DNA of 64,000 bases from Flavobacterium enshiense DK69 (GCF_000498495.1 NZ_AVCS01000009.1:1-64000), one strand, 5' to 3'. Counted from the first letter of the stretch, positions 9,608 to 19,542 are shown. Made by a program: numbers and translations. Notes: generated from the sequence alone by a model not told the origin.

Positions 9608-9629
9608 AGATGTGTGTTTTTGTTTAACT

Positions 9630-9637
9630 CAAATTTA
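9630..9637 (-). promoter_or_regulatory. -7 promoter box for the TerB-like gene
   Basis: Minus-strand TAAATTTG matches the Bacteroidetes -7 consensus TAnnTTTG and lies 23 bases before the start codon. Confidence 0.55.
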
Positions 9638-9711
9638 CGAATTTTCTGTTTCCTTCGGATTAAATTGGTAAGCTTTTCTTAACGGACGAAAGCAATTATC
9701 AAAATAAGTTG

Positions 9712-9719
9712 TAAGTTTG
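9712..9719 (+). promoter_or_regulatory. -7 promoter box for the HupE/UreJ gene
   Basis: TAAGTTTG matches TAnnTTTG; 27 bases before the ATG. No convincing -33 TTG was seen. Confidence 0.5.
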
Positions 9720-9746
9720 ATAACCCAATCTTAAAAACTGTTTTGA

Positions 9747-10340
9747 ATGTCCGAATTTCTAACGTATTTTAATATCGGCCTGCATCATGTGCTGGATATT
9801 AATGCTTACGATCATATATTGTTTCTGATTGCCCTGGTTACTCCATATGCATTTAAAGACTGGAAAAGAGTACTTATACTGGTGTCGTTGTTTACCCTCG
9901 GCCATACATTGTCCCTGATTCTTTCGGTTTTTGGTGTGTTATACATCAAACCCGGACTGGTTGAGTTTTTGATTCCGATTACGATTTTAGTCACTGCTTT
10001 GTTTAATTTGTTTACTGCAGGAAAATCGGGGAAGAATGAAAGTATTACGTTCATCGCGTTGGTAACTGTTTTTTTTGGGATCATACACGGATTAGGTTTT
10101 TCCAGTTATTTTAAATCGATACTGCCGGGGAGTGCTTCCGAAAAATTGGTTCCAACATTGGAATTTGCGGTAGGAATTGAAGCGGCACAGATTATAGTAG
10201 TGTTAGCGGTTTTAATAATATCCTATATTGTACAGACGTTTTTCAGGTTTTCAAAACGGGACTGGTCTTTGGTTATGTCGGCTTTTGTAACAGGAGTTGT
10301 GCTGCCGATGATAATTGAAAGTGAGATTTGGAACAGATAA
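9747..10340 (+). CDS. HupE/UreJ-family membrane protein
   Basis: A 197-residue inner-membrane protein with about six hydrophobic segments. It carries the family's conserved histidine/aspartate positions: GLHHVLDINAYDHILF at the N-terminus and FGIIHGLGFS near residue 110. HupE/UreJ proteins are nickel or cobalt permeases in hydrogenase and urease systems, but neither system is in this window. In Bacteroidetes the family is usually a stand-alone membrane protein, so metal transport is only a family-based guess. The gene starts the plus-strand run HupE, dCMP deaminase, S41 protease, and its stop is 4 bases before the chosen deaminase start. Confidence 0.82.
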   Translation: MSEFLTYFNIGLHHVLDINAYDHILFLIALVTPYAFKDWKRVLILVSLFTLGHTLSLILSVFGVLYIKPGLVEFLIPITILVTALFNLFTAGKSGKNESITFIALVTVFFGIIHGLGFSSYFKSILPGSASEKLVPTLEFAVGIEAAQIIVVLAVLIISYIVQTFFRFSKRDWSLVMSAFVTGVVLPMIIESEIWNR

Positions 10341-10344
10341 TTTG

Positions 10345-10782
10345 ATGATGAAAGTAGAGAAGAAAGAAAAATACGATAAAGCTTATTTGCGCATTGCTAA
10401 AGAATGGGGGCAATTGTCCTACTGTCAGCGCAAAAAAGTTGGCGCAATTATAGTAAAAGACCGAATGATAATTTCTGATGGCTATAACGGAACACCATCG
10501 GGATTTGAAAATTGCTGCGAAGACGATGAAGGGCTGACCAAATGGTATGTTCTACACGCCGAAGCTAATGCTATTTCAAAAGTGGCCCGTTCCACGCAGT
10601 CGTGCGAAGGGGCGACTCTTTATATTACGCTTTCGCCTTGCAAGGAATGCAGTAAACTGATCCATCAGTCGGGTGTGAAACGTGTGGTTTATCACGAAGG
10701 GTATAAGGACGATTCCGGATTGGATTTTTTGAGAAAAGCCGGAGTTGAGGTAGATATCATTACTGAGTTGGATTTTGACTAA
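10345..10782 (+). CDS. dCMP deaminase family protein
   Basis: Zinc-dependent cytidine/deoxycytidylate deaminase of about 146 residues. It probably converts dCMP to dUMP for dTMP synthesis. The catalytic HAEANAI motif and the zinc-ligand motif SPCKECSKLI are both intact. The start is one of two adjacent ATGs (10345, 10348) just past the HupE stop; a longer frame would overlap HupE by 26 bases and add residues not expected in the family. The gene sits between HupE and the S41 protease (6-base gap) in what looks like one transcript. It belongs functionally with nrdAB and dGTPase elsewhere in the window as nucleotide-pool genes. Confidence 0.9.
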   Translation: MMKVEKKEKYDKAYLRIAKEWGQLSYCQRKKVGAIIVKDRMIISDGYNGTPSGFENCCEDDEGLTKWYVLHAEANAISKVARSTQSCEGATLYITLSPCKECSKLIHQSGVKRVVYHEGYKDDSGLDFLRKAGVEVDIITELDFD

Positions 10783-10788
10783 GCGATA

Positions 10789-12363
10789 ATGAGAATTAAG
10801 AAACTATACTTGCCGATTATTCTGGCTACTGCTTTGGCGGTGGGTGTACTCATTGGGGGTTACCTTAATTTTAAGGGACCGGGCAGAGGATTTACGTCGA
10901 ATTCGAACCGAAGCAAGTTGAATAAACTCATCGAATTGATCGAAAGCGAGTATGTTGATGATGTGAATACCGATTCGATTGTAGATTTAACGGTAAACGG
11001 AATCCTGGAAAAATTGGATCCGCATTCGGTATACATTGCCAAAGGCGAAATGGAGCAGGTATCCCAAAGCATGAAGGGGGATTTTGTAGGTATTGGTGTG
11101 AATTTCTACATGTATAACGATACAGTTGCTATCATCAAGCCGATTGAAAAAGGTCCATCGGAAGCTGCCGGGCTGAAAGCCGGCGATCGAATCCTGTACG
11201 CAGGCAAAACAAAACTCTTCGGAAGAAAATTGCCAAGCGACAGTCTGTTTTCAAAACTGAAAGGGGAAGAAGGTTCGAAAGTGCAACTGACCATCTATCG
11301 AAAATCAGAAAATAAAAAATTCAACGTTACGATTACTCGAGGAGTCATACCTATAAAAAGCGTGGATATTGCCACTATGTTGGATAAGAAAACCGGTTAC
11401 ATTAAAGTTAACCGTTTTGCCGAAACCACCTATAAAGAATTTCATAACGGTTTGCTTGGGTTAAAAAAACAAGGCGCAACGGAGCTTATTGTTGATGTTC
11501 GCGACAATGGAGGTGGTTATATGGAAATGGCAGACGAGATAGCTGATGAATTCCTCAAGAATGACGAGCTCATTGTAAAAACAAAAAATAAAAAAGGCAA
11601 TATCGATAAGACCTATGCTACAGAAGCCGGGAATTTCGAGAACGGAAAAGTCTATGTGCTGATCAACGAAAATACGGCCTCGGCGAGTGAAATTTTGGCC
11701 GGTGCCATTCAGGATAATGACAGAGGTATTATTGTAGGGCGACGTTCTTTCGGAAAAGGGCTGGTGCAAAAAGAGATACCGTTGGGCGACGGCTCGGCTG
11801 TACGATTGACAGTGGCGCGATATTATACGCCGTCTGGGCGTTCAATCCAAAAGCCTTATAATCATGGAGCGGAAGAATATTTTAATGATTTTCAAAAACG
11901 TTTTGTGAGTGGAGAACTTTTTGCTGCCGACAGTATTAAAGTGGCCGACAGTTTAAAATTCAAAACCAAAAAAGGGCGCATCGTTTATGGTGGCGGTGGG
12001 ATAATTCCTGATGTTTTTGTGCCGATTGAAGGAAGTCACGGAGATGAGGCTTTAGGGATGTTGATGCAATCGGGATTGATGAGTTACTTCGTTTTTGAAC
12101 AACTGGATAAAGATCGAAAAGCATTCCAGAACCTTACGTTTCCTCAATTAATGCAAAAATTAGATGAGACAGATGTATACTTCAAGAACTTCAAAAGCTA
12201 TATTTCGAAAAGCGGATTGGTTATTAATATGGACAGTCAGAAATCAACAGTAAAACGATATATAGCAGCTGAATTTGCAAGGCAGCTGTTCGATGAAGGC
12301 AAATATTTCGAGATGGTGCTTAAAGAAGATGCGATGATAAAAACCGTGTTGAAAAAAGAATAA
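10789..12363 (+). CDS. S41 family carboxyl-terminal processing peptidase with PDZ domain
   Basis: A 524-residue C-terminal processing protease (CtpA/Tsp type), probably anchored by an N-terminal membrane segment (residues 7-27) and facing the periplasm. The PDZ domain spans roughly residues 85-175 (DFVGIGVNFYM to GLKAGDRIL and onward). The peptidase domain contains the catalytic Ser in ENTASASEILAGA and the catalytic Lys in SFGKGLVQKE. The likely role is cleavage of periplasmic or outer-membrane proteins from their C-termini. It is the last gene of the plus-strand run and ends in a terminator shared with the convergent FAD protein. Confidence 0.92.
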   Translation: MRIKKLYLPIILATALAVGVLIGGYLNFKGPGRGFTSNSNRSKLNKLIELIESEYVDDVNTDSIVDLTVNGILEKLDPHSVYIAKGEMEQVSQSMKGDFVGIGVNFYMYNDTVAIIKPIEKGPSEAAGLKAGDRILYAGKTKLFGRKLPSDSLFSKLKGEEGSKVQLTIYRKSENKKFNVTITRGVIPIKSVDIATMLDKKTGYIKVNRFAETTYKEFHNGLLGLKKQGATELIVDVRDNGGGYMEMADEIADEFLKNDELIVKTKNKKGNIDKTYATEAGNFENGKVYVLINENTASASEILAGAIQDNDRGIIVGRRSFGKGLVQKEIPLGDGSAVRLTVARYYTPSGRSIQKPYNHGAEEYFNDFQKRFVSGELFAADSIKVADSLKFKTKKGRIVYGGGGIIPDVFVPIEGSHGDEALGMLMQSGLMSYFVFEQLDKDRKAFQNLTFPQLMQKLDETDVYFKNFKSYISKSGLVINMDSQKSTVKRYIAAEFARQLFDEGKYFEMVLKEDAMIKTVLKKE

Positions 12364-12394
12364 AAAAGGGTTTCCATATTGGAAACCCTTTTTT
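12362..12394. terminator. Bidirectional terminator between S41 protease and FAD protein
   Basis: A 14-bp perfect stem AAAAAAGGGTTTCC paired with GGAAACCCTTTTTT and a 5-base loop. It overlaps the stop codons of both convergent genes. Confidence 0.88.
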
Positions 12395-13001
12395 ATTTGC
12401 GAATACTATCGTGCGAATGTGTTTCTATGCCGTCGTTCCACAAAACCAACAGGTCTGTTGCTACAGCAGCACCGCTCCCGGCAGCTATGGAAAGTTGGCT
12501 GCGATGTCCGGCTAAGGTTCCGCAAACATAAATTCCGTCTGCTACCTTATGGTCAATATTCTTGAGTTGGATTCGGTTCTTTTCCGCCAGCGATTTTTTG
12601 TGTGGTTCGATGTAGTGCATTAAGCCTTCAATCGCAAACAGATTGGAAGAGCCAATGGCGACCACAATGTTTCTTGAAGTGTACGAATTTTTATTGGTGT
12701 GGACGGCAAAATTTCCGGCTTCTCCTTCTACTTTAAGTACTTTCTCTTCTTCTATCTGTTGTATATGTGGATAGATTTCTGCTAAATGATGGGTGCTTTC
12801 AGTTAGTAACTCAGCGCCTAATTTCCCGTTAGGAATCCCATAAGCATTATGAAAAATAGCATCCTGTAATGAGGATGCTTTCTGGTGGGTTATGATTCCA
12901 ATGTTTTTGTCGGCAGCAAAAGCTTTTTTATGGGCAGACCCCAATATTAGGGCGCAGGACACGCCTGAAACGCCGCCACCAATGATAAGGACGTCAAACA
13001 T
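12393..13001 (-). CDS. Short FAD-dependent oxidoreductase, thioredoxin-reductase-like
   Basis: A 202-residue flavoprotein of the thioredoxin reductase-like superfamily. The dinucleotide-binding Rossmann motif GGGVSGVSCALILG is near the N-terminus and the FAD-closing segment VADGIYVCGTLAGHR is near the C-terminus. It is only about two-thirds the length of a true thioredoxin reductase. It lacks the CxxC redox pair, and I see no second NADPH-binding motif, so it is not a conventional TrxR. The start is the ATG giving MFDVLIIGGG; the upstream extension overlaps the neighbouring small gene. The partner and substrate are unknown. It starts 4 bases after the small two-helix membrane protein gene. 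Confidence 0.78.
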   Translation of the reverse strand: MFDVLIIGGGVSGVSCALILGSAHKKAFAADKNIGIITHQKASSLQDAIFHNAYGIPNGKLGAELLTESTHHLAEIYPHIQQIEEEKVLKVEGEAGNFAVHTNKNSYTSRNIVVAIGSSNLFAIEGLMHYIEPHKKSLAEKNRIQLKNIDHKVADGIYVCGTLAGHRSQLSIAAGSGAAVATDLLVLWNDGIETHSHDSIRK

Positions 13002-13005
13002 AAAA

Positions 13006-13206
13006 TTAATTCCCTCGGGTTTTCTCGTCAATCAATTTTGACATGCGGAAAATTAATAAGATGCAAACTGCGCAAAGTGAAGCGGCAATTCCGATCAATG
13101 CAACCAAACTGTTGCCTTCGAAAAGGTTATTGAAATCAAGTAATGTAACGTTGAAAATAACCAGGCCTAAGGCTAGGGCAATCATGATATAGGTAAAAAT
13201 TTTCAT
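13006..13206 (-). CDS. Small two-helix membrane protein
   Basis: A 66-residue protein with two predicted transmembrane helices (about 4-22 and 35-55) joined by a short loop, ending in a charged cytoplasmic tail. I do not recognise a family. It lies 4 bases upstream of the FAD oxidoreductase on the same strand, so the two are probably cotranslated. Despite its size, the close spacing, good hydrophobic periodicity and absence of a competing frame support it as real. Confidence 0.65.
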   Translation of the reverse strand: MKIFTYIMIALALGLVIFNVTLLDFNNLFEGNSLVALIGIAASLCAVCILLIFRMSKLIDEKTRGN

Positions 13207-13326
13207 TTTTGCTATTTAATTTGTTAAACGTATTTGATGTAATTTGTGTAAGCGTCGTCTTTGGTAAGGAAAATCGCGTACTTTTGGAAAGTTGTCAAAT
13301 AATGGGTGAAATTAGTAAAAATCAAG

Positions 13327-13902
13327 CTAAACGAACAAACCTTTAACATTGCCGGCAAATAATTTAACAGCAATGGCTAAAAGTATTACGCCAAAAACTT
13401 TTCGGATAACACCAAGTCCTGTTTTTCCTAACAATCTTTCGATTTTTCCGGATAATTTTAATACGACATAAACAATGATGATGTTGATGAGAATCGCGAT
13501 TACAATGTTTATCGATGCGTATTGTGCCCGAAGGGAAAGCAAAGTGGTCATAGTTCCTGCCCCGGCTATGAGGGGAAAGGCTAAAGGGACAATGCTTGCT
13601 GTTTTGGGTTCTTCATCTTTGTATATACTTATGCCTAGGATCATTTCGAGTGCCAGGAAAAACAAAATAAAGGAACCGGCTACTGCAAAGGATTTTACAT
13701 CAACTCCCATGAATTTCAAGATTTCTTCCCCTACAAATAAAAAGGTAATCATGATGATTCCCGAGACAATCGATGCTTTTTCCGATTGGATGTGCCCCAC
13801 TTTCGTGCGCAGATCCACTATGATGGGAATCGTCCCAACTATATCGATTACCGCAAAAAGTACCATTCCGATCGTTAAAATTTCTTTCCAGTCAAATCCC
13901 AT
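13327..13902 (-). CDS. MarC family integral membrane protein
   Basis: A 191-residue inner-membrane protein of the MarC/UPF0056 family with six hydrophobic segments. Typical features are the N-terminal FAVIDIVGTIPI and the central PLAFPLIAGAGTMTTLLSL. The start was moved to the ATG giving MGFDWKEILTIG because the preceding nine codons lack family character. The family's function is unresolved; the name derives from the E. coli mar locus and does not imply drug resistance. It is flanked by its own intergenic regions and appears monocistronic. Confidence 0.88.
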   Translation of the reverse strand: MGFDWKEILTIGMVLFAVIDIVGTIPIIVDLRTKVGHIQSEKASIVSGIIMITFLFVGEEILKFMGVDVKSFAVAGSFILFFLALEMILGISIYKDEEPKTASIVPLAFPLIAGAGTMTTLLSLRAQYASINIVIAILINIIIVYVVLKLSGKIERLLGKTGLGVIRKVFGVILLAIAVKLFAGNVKGLFV

Positions 13903-14008
13903 AAGGCAGTGGTTTTTTTGATGGCGCAAAAGTATTTCTTTCCGAAACTAAATATAACTAATAAATCGTTAATTTTTGATATTTAGGAAAATATGGTTTT
14001 AAACTTTG

Positions 14009-14016
14009 TAACTTTG
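14009..14016 (+). promoter_or_regulatory. -7 promoter box for the DUF3109 gene
   Basis: TAACTTTG is an exact TAnnTTTG match 22 bases before the ATG. Confidence 0.6.
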
Positions 14017-14038
14017 CGGCAAATACAAGTTTTTAATT

Positions 14039-14605
14039 ATGTTTCAGTTAGGGAAAACCATCGTTTCGGAGGAGATTTTAGAGAAGGAGTTTGTGTGCAA
14101 TTTGTCTGCTTGTAAGGGAGGTTGTTGTGTGGATGGCGATGCCGGCGCGCCCTTAACAGAAGAAGAAACAAAAATTTTAGCCGAAATTTTCCCGAAAGTA
14201 AAACCTTTTTTGCGTCCGGAAGGCATAGTGGCCATCGAGGAGCAAGGCACTTTCGTTGTGGGAGAAGATGGTGAGTTTGAAACGACACTTATAGATGGTG
14301 CCGATTGCGCTTATGTGATTTTCGACGGAAAGACCGCGCTTTGCGGTATCGAGCAGGCTTATAATCAAGGTTTGATCGACTGGAAAAAACCAGTTTCCTG
14401 TCATTTATATCCTATCCGTGTTAAGGAATTTTCAGAGTTTTCTGCGGTGAATTACCATAAGTGGCACATTTGTGATGATGCCTGTTCACTTGGAAAAGAA
14501 TTGGGGGTTCCTGTTTATAAGTTTGTCAAGGAAGCTCTTGTTCGGAAATTTGGTCAGGAGTGGTATTCGGAATTGGAAAAAGTAGCCGAAGAACTTGAAA
14601 AATAA
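14039..14605 (+). CDS. DUF3109 family cysteine-cluster protein
   Basis: A 188-residue cytosolic protein of the DUF3109 family, related to YkgJ-type zinc- or iron-sulfur-chelating proteins. The cysteines fall into three clusters: CNLSACKGGCC near residue 20, CHLYPIRV near 121 and CDDACSLG near 142. This spacing suggests a metal or Fe-S centre. No biochemical role is established as far as I know. It is transcribed away from marC and towards nrdB, but the following 269-base region has its own promoter, so it is not part of the nrd transcript unless by read-through. Confidence 0.85.
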   Translation: MFQLGKTIVSEEILEKEFVCNLSACKGGCCVDGDAGAPLTEEETKILAEIFPKVKPFLRPEGIVAIEEQGTFVVGEDGEFETTLIDGADCAYVIFDGKTALCGIEQAYNQGLIDWKKPVSCHLYPIRVKEFSEFSAVNYHKWHICDDACSLGKELGVPVYKFVKEALVRKFGQEWYSELEKVAEELEK

Positions 14606-14660
14606 ACCCTCGTTTTTTAGATTGTTAATAAGCTTTTAAGCCTTTGTTTTTACTGTGTTT

Positions 14661-14691
14661 TTGGTGAAATCCCGAAAAAAACGTATATTTG
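14661..14691 (+). promoter_or_regulatory. nrdBA promoter (-33 and -7 elements)
   Basis: TTG at 14661-14663 and TATATTTG at 14684-14691 are separated by 20 bases, the Bacteroidetes sigma-ABfr arrangement. The predicted leader before nrdB is unusually long, about 178 bases. Confidence 0.65.
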
Positions 14692-14765
14692 TAAATCACT
14701 GAAAAACAGTGCTTTATAATGTAAAATTTAAGTCAGAAAGAAAATTCTTCATTGTTAAAAACTCG

Positions 14766-14799
14766 GTCAAATTGTGAATAAGTTTGACTTTCTTTTTAC
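14766..14799 (+). promoter_or_regulatory. Hairpin followed by T-rich tract in the nrdB leader
   Basis: GTCAAATT (14766-14773) can pair with AGTTTGAC (14781-14788), and a T-rich tract follows. It could be a weak attenuator or an operator; no NrdR box is recognisable. Low confidence. Confidence 0.25.
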
Positions 14800-14874
14800 A
14801 ATTCAAATAGCAATCTTTGTAAACCCCAATCGAGTTAATTAATCAATTTTTAATCCTATAAAAGTCAGCATACT

Positions 14875-15852
14875 ATGTCAGTAGTCGAACCTATATTGCA
14901 AGAAAACAAAGATCGTTTCGTGATTTTCCCTATCAAACATCATGATATCTGGGAATGGTACAAGAAATCGCAAGCCAGTTTCTGGACTGCGGAAGAAATC
15001 GATTTGCATCAGGATTTAACCGACTGGAACAGTAAACTGAATGATGATGAAAAATATTTCATCAAGCATATACTTGCGTTCTTTGCTGCTTCAGACGGAA
15101 TCGTAAATGAGAATTTAGCGGAAAATTTCGTAAATGAAGTGCAGTACCCAGAGGCTAAGTTTTTCTATGGTTTCCAAATTATGATGGAAAACATTCACAG
15201 TGAAACCTATTCATTGTTGATTGACACCTATGTGAAAAATGAAGAGGAAAAAGATCAGTTGTTCCATGCTATCGATGTGTTTCCGGCAATCAAGAAAAAA
15301 GCCGAATGGGCATTAAAATGGATTGAGTCAGATTCGTTTGCTGAAAGATTGATCGCTTTTGCAGCGGTGGAAGGTATCTTCTTTTCCGGAGCATTCTGTT
15401 CCATTTTCTGGTTGAAAAAACGCGGATTGATGCCGGGCTTAACGTTCTCTAACGAGCTGATTTCCCGTGATGAAGGAGTTCACTGTGATTTTGCGGTGCA
15501 CTTACACAACCATCACTTGGTGAACAAGGTTTCTAAATCCAGAATTACCGAGATTATCACCGATGCGTTGAATATCGAAAGAGAATTTATTACCGAATCG
15601 CTTCCGGTAAGTTTGATTGGAATGAACTCAGTGCTGATGACGCAGTACTTAGAGTTTGTGGCTGATCGATTATTGGTGGAGCTAGGTTGTTCAAAAGTGT
15701 ACAACTCTACGAATCCGTTCGACTTTATGGACATGATTTCGTTGCAGGGAAAAACCAATTTCTTCGAAAAACGAGTGTCAGAATACCAAAAAGCAGGAGT
15801 GTTGAACAAAGACACTGATTCGCAAAAAATTAGCTTTGACGCTGATTTTTAA
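14875..15852 (+). CDS. nrdB: Ribonucleotide reductase class I, beta subunit
   Basis: Radical-generating subunit of class I ribonucleotide reductase (325 residues). By alignment with eukaryotic-type R2, the metal ligands are Asp74, Glu105, His108, Glu166, Glu200 and His203, and the radical-type tyrosine is Tyr112 (in ENIHSETY); all are present. No N-terminal ATP-cone is fused here. The F. johnsoniae enzyme is reported to be a superoxide-activated dimanganese (class Id) R2; whether this protein is class Ia or Id cannot be decided by eye. nrdA follows after 71 bases, an order reversed from E. coli, and the two are probably cotranscribed from the promoter at about 14.68 kb. Confidence 0.95.
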   Translation: MSVVEPILQENKDRFVIFPIKHHDIWEWYKKSQASFWTAEEIDLHQDLTDWNSKLNDDEKYFIKHILAFFAASDGIVNENLAENFVNEVQYPEAKFFYGFQIMMENIHSETYSLLIDTYVKNEEEKDQLFHAIDVFPAIKKKAEWALKWIESDSFAERLIAFAAVEGIFFSGAFCSIFWLKKRGLMPGLTFSNELISRDEGVHCDFAVHLHNHHLVNKVSKSRITEIITDALNIEREFITESLPVSLIGMNSVLMTQYLEFVADRLLVELGCSKVYNSTNPFDFMDMISLQGKTNFFEKRVSEYQKAGVLNKDTDSQKISFDADF

Positions 15853-15923
15853 TGAAATAAAAAAAACAGACAATTCACGGCCCAGTGCCATTATAAATAG
15901 TTAACCTTCAAAACAGTAACCCT

Positions 15924-18326
15924 ATGTATGTAGTAAAAAGAGACGGAAGAAGAGAACCGGTAATGTTCGATAAGATTACGGACCGAGTTAGAATCCTATG
16001 TTATGGATTAAACGATTTGGTTGATCCGGTAAAAGTGGCTATGCGCGTTATTGAAGGTTTGTACGACGGAGTAACCACTTCCGAATTGGATAATTTAGCG
16101 GCTGAGACAGCGGCTTCCATGACGGTAACTCATCCGGATTATGCGCAATTGGCAGCGCGTATCGCTGTTTCCAACTTGCATAAAAACACGAAAAAATCGT
16201 TCTCAGAAACGATGTCCGATATGTATCATTACGTGAATCCGAGAACAGGGCAGGAGTCGCCTTTGTTGTCTGATGAAGTACATGAAGCTATCATGGCTAA
16301 TGCGGAAATCCTTGATTCCACAATTATCTATAACCGCGATTTTAATTACGATTATTTCGGATTTAAAACCTTAGAGCGCTCGTATTTATTACGTATCAAC
16401 GGAAAGATTGTTGAGCGTCCGCAGCACATGTTAATGCGTGTGGCTGTTGGGATTCATTTAAATGATATTCCTGCGGCGATTGAAACGTATGAGTTGATGT
16501 CGAAGAAATTCTTTACGCATGCAACGCCAACGCTTTTCAATGCAGGTACGCCAAAACCGCAAATGTCTTCTTGTTTCCTTTTAACGATGCAGGATGACAG
16601 TATTGACGGAATTTATGATACACTAAAACAAACGGCTAAAATCTCGCAATCAGCGGGAGGAATAGGTTTGTCTATCCATAATGTAAGAGCAACAGGTTCT
16701 TACATCCGCGGAACTAACGGAACTTCAAACGGTATCGTACCGATGTTGCGCGTATTCAATGATACGGCTCGTTATGTAGATCAGGGTGGAGGAAAACGTA
16801 AAGGAAGTTTTGCGATTTACATCGAACCTTGGCATGCCGATATTTTCGATTTCCTGGATTTAAAGAAAAACCACGGAAAAGAGGAAATGCGTGCGCGTGA
16901 TTTGTTCTTCGCTATGTGGATGAACGATTTGTTCATGAAACGTGTGCAGGATGATGCACATTGGACGTTAATGTGTCCGAACGAATGTCCGGGATTGTAT
17001 GATGTATACGGTGATGAGTTCGATGCGATGTACATTAAATATGAACAAGCCGGAAAAGGAAGAAAAACCATCAAAGCCCGTGAGCTTTGGGAGAAAATCC
17101 TTGAATCGCAAATTGAGACTGGAACGCCTTACATGCTTTATAAAGACGCGGCGAACCGTAAATCAAACCAGAAAAATTTAGGAACTATCCGTTCATCAAA
17201 TTTATGTACGGAGATTTTAGAATATACTTCTGCTGATGAAATCGCAGTATGTAACCTGGCGTCGATTTCATTGCCGATGTTCGTGGAAAATGGTCAGTTT
17301 AATCATCAATTGTTGTATGATGTAACCAAACGTGTTACCAGAAACTTGAACAAAGTAATTGACCGCAACTATTATCCGGTGCAGGAAGCAGAGAATTCGA
17401 ATATGCGTCACCGTCCTGTTGGATTAGGTGTGCAAGGTTTGGCTGATGCATTCATTTTGATGAGAATGCCGTTTACCTCGGATGAAGCTAAAAAACTAAA
17501 CCAGGAAATTTTTGAAACCATTTATTTCGCTGCGGTAACCACTTCAATGGAAATGGCTAAAGAAGAAGGCCCGTACTCAACATTTGTCGGGTCGCCTATT
17601 TCTCAGGGTGAATTCCAATATAATCTTTGGGGATTAAATGACGGTGATTTAAGCGGTCGTTGGGACTGGACTTCACTTCGTAAAGAAGTAATGGAGCATG
17701 GTGTTCGCAACTCGTTGTTGATGGCTCCGATGCCGACAGCTTCTACATCGCAAATCCTTGGAAACAACGAAGCGTTTGAACCGTATACTTCCAATATTTA
17801 CACTCGTCGTGTATTGTCTGGTGAGTTTATCGTTGTAAACAAGCATTTGTTGCATGATTTAGTGAGCTTAGGATTGTGGAATGAGACGCTGAAACAGGAA
17901 ATCATGCGTGCCAACGGTTCGATTCAGGATATCAACGGAATTCCGCAGGATATCAAGGAATTGTACAAAACGGTTTGGGAAATGAGTATGAAAGATATTA
18001 TCGACATGTCTCGTCAGCGCGGTTATTTCATTGACCAGTCACAATCATTGAACCTGTTCATGGAAGGGGCTACGTTTTCTAAACTGACATCAATGCACTT
18101 CTACGCTTGGCAGTCTGGTTTGAAAACGGGAATGTACTATTTGAGAACTAAATCTGCAGTAGATGCGATCAAGTTCACATTAAGCAACGATAAAAAATCA
18201 GAAACAGTACCGGTGCCGGCTGAAGTAGCCAATGAAAATGCACCGATGTCTGAAGACGAATTCAGAGCGATGCTGGAGCGTTCTAAGACTGCAGGGCCAG
18301 AGGATTGCGAAATGTGTGGTTCATAA
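15924..18326 (+). CDS. nrdA: Ribonucleotide reductase class I, alpha subunit
   Basis: Catalytic subunit (800 residues) that reduces ribonucleoside diphosphates. The N-terminal ATP-cone (about residues 1-90, beginning [16 protein letters not shown]) provides overall activity control. The active-site cysteines appear in SSCFLL (Cys217) and NLCTEI (Cys428). The C-terminal swinging-arm pair is in the terminal CEMCGS. The family signature [21 protein letters not shown] is intact. It pairs with the nrdB upstream; because the ATP-cone is on alpha, allosteric shut-off should act through this subunit. A hairpin terminator follows directly. Confidence 0.96.
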   Translation: MYVVKRDGRREPVMFDKITDRVRILCYGLNDLVDPVKVAMRVIEGLYDGVTTSELDNLAAETAASMTVTHPDYAQLAARIAVSNLHKNTKKSFSETMSDMYHYVNPRTGQESPLLSDEVHEAIMANAEILDSTIIYNRDFNYDYFGFKTLERSYLLRINGKIVERPQHMLMRVAVGIHLNDIPAAIETYELMSKKFFTHATPTLFNAGTPKPQMSSCFLLTMQDDSIDGIYDTLKQTAKISQSAGGIGLSIHNVRATGSYIRGTNGTSNGIVPMLRVFNDTARYVDQGGGKRKGSFAIYIEPWHADIFDFLDLKKNHGKEEMRARDLFFAMWMNDLFMKRVQDDAHWTLMCPNECPGLYDVYGDEFDAMYIKYEQAGKGRKTIKARELWEKILESQIETGTPYMLYKDAANRKSNQKNLGTIRSSNLCTEILEYTSADEIAVCNLASISLPMFVENGQFNHQLLYDVTKRVTRNLNKVIDRNYYPVQEAENSNMRHRPVGLGVQGLADAFILMRMPFTSDEAKKLNQEIFETIYFAAVTTSMEMAKEEGPYSTFVGSPISQGEFQYNLWGLNDGDLSGRWDWTSLRKEVMEHGVRNSLLMAPMPTASTSQILGNNEAFEPYTSNIYTRRVLSGEFIVVNKHLLHDLVSLGLWNETLKQEIMRANGSIQDINGIPQDIKELYKTVWEMSMKDIIDMSRQRGYFIDQSQSLNLFMEGATFSKLTSMHFYAWQSGLKTGMYYLRTKSAVDAIKFTLSNDKKSETVPVPAEVANENAPMSEDEFRAMLERSKTAGPEDCEMCGS

Positions 18327-18360
18327 TAACAGGATTTGATTTGTAATTATAGATAGAAAG

Positions 18361-18390
18361 CAGCCGTCAATTTTGATGGCTGTTTTTTTT
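18361..18390 (+). terminator. Intrinsic terminator after nrdA
   Basis: Stem CAGCCGTCAA/TTGATGGCTG (18361-18370 and 18373-18382, one G-T pair) followed by a run of T. Confidence 0.85.
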
Positions 18391-18446
18391 GTTTTTTATC
18401 GTAACTTTATGATAATCAAAGGGGTGTTAATTTAAAGAATAAAGTT

Positions 18447-19373
18447 ATGAAAGCAATATTTACTCTTGCCCTGATTTTTTTGTCAACCTACTATGGTCTT
18501 AGTCAAGTGCTTTATAATGAAGCGTTTGAGTCATTACCTACGGGTACAATTTCTGTATCGACAGTCTCTTATGAAGATAATAATAGCCCCGTGCCTTCAG
18601 GTGCTCTTCAGATAATTCAAGATGAATCTGGAAAGCATTTTAGGGTAGGCATGCCTTGTAAATTTTATCGTATTACAAATTGGCATTTAAGAGAGCCAGG
18701 AAATAATGTTGTGAATTTAGAATTTGATTTCTATACAGGAGGTTTGACGGATTATGTGTCAAGGGGTGGAATTTTTTTTACTGATGGTGAATTTCACAGT
18801 ATTGGTTTTCTTATGCACTCATCTACTAAAAAGATTGTTTGGCCTGATTGGAGTCCTTGGGAGCCTTGGTATGAGATGGAGTTAGGAGAAGGCAATTCAA
18901 GTGTTTTCTTGCCTTTGAATTCTTGGGTTCGGTTGAAGATGTCTTATGATGTTATTCTAAAACAGGCTAGATTTTCTGGGCCTGGTTTTAGTAAGGTGTA
19001 TAATTTCGTGGATGATTCGTTTTCTGATAGTCTTGGGCTTTTATATTTCTTGCATATAGGAGAATTTCAAAATTATTATTATGGTTATGATAATATTGTG
19101 GTGACGGCTACACCTTCGTCTTCTTTGAGTGTAGGGTTCTCAGAAACGCAATCAGAAATTTTACGCCTTTATCCTAATCCGGCAAGCGATTATATTACTG
19201 TTGAATCGGAAGCTGAAATTATAAATGTTTATATCTACGATGTTAATGGGAAAAGAAGTGATGTGTTGCTTCAGGGTAATAAAATAGATGTTTCACAATT
19301 TCCTGCGGGGAACTATATTGTAGGTTTGAAAACCGACAAAGGGTTTGTTTCTCAAAAAATAGTTAAGAAGTGA
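18447..19373 (+). CDS. Secreted protein with T9SS type A sorting domain
   Basis: A 308-residue secreted protein. Residues 1-19 are a signal peptide (cleavage before Gln-Val). The central ~200 residues have a beta-rich, aromatic-rich composition reminiscent of a concanavalin-like jelly-roll, but no catalytic motif is recognised. The last ~75 residues are a type A T9SS sorting domain: the entry motif LYPNPASDYI, a YDVNGK-like strand, then FPAGNYIVGLKTDKG and a basic end in KIVKK. The protein should be exported by Sec, then moved to the cell surface or secreted by T9SS with removal of the domain. A weak promoter TAACTTTA lies about 40 bases upstream. It appears monocistronic. Confidence 0.85.
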   Translation: MKAIFTLALIFLSTYYGLSQVLYNEAFESLPTGTISVSTVSYEDNNSPVPSGALQIIQDESGKHFRVGMPCKFYRITNWHLREPGNNVVNLEFDFYTGGLTDYVSRGGIFFTDGEFHSIGFLMHSSTKKIVWPDWSPWEPWYEMELGEGNSSVFLPLNSWVRLKMSYDVILKQARFSGPGFSKVYNFVDDSFSDSLGLLYFLHIGEFQNYYYGYDNIVVTATPSSSLSVGFSETQSEILRLYPNPASDYITVESEAEIINVYIYDVNGKRSDVLLQGNKIDVSQFPAGNYIVGLKTDKGFVSQKIVKK

Positions 19374-19542
19374 TGTTGTGTTTTTAGCTCTAGGTATGAT
19401 CTTGAAATTGGTTTCTTTTCGAAACAGTTGGTGGAAAAAACTAATTTTTTATTTTTACTTATAATTATGAAACTTCTTTTAAGCAAGCGGTCATTTATGA
19501 AATGGCTGTTTTTTATTTTATAGTGATTCATTAATGTCTTCG

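Noticed and set aside
12393..13001. Thioredoxin reductase
   Set aside because: The CxxC pair is absent and the protein is about a third shorter than TrxR, so only a generic FAD oxidoreductase is called.
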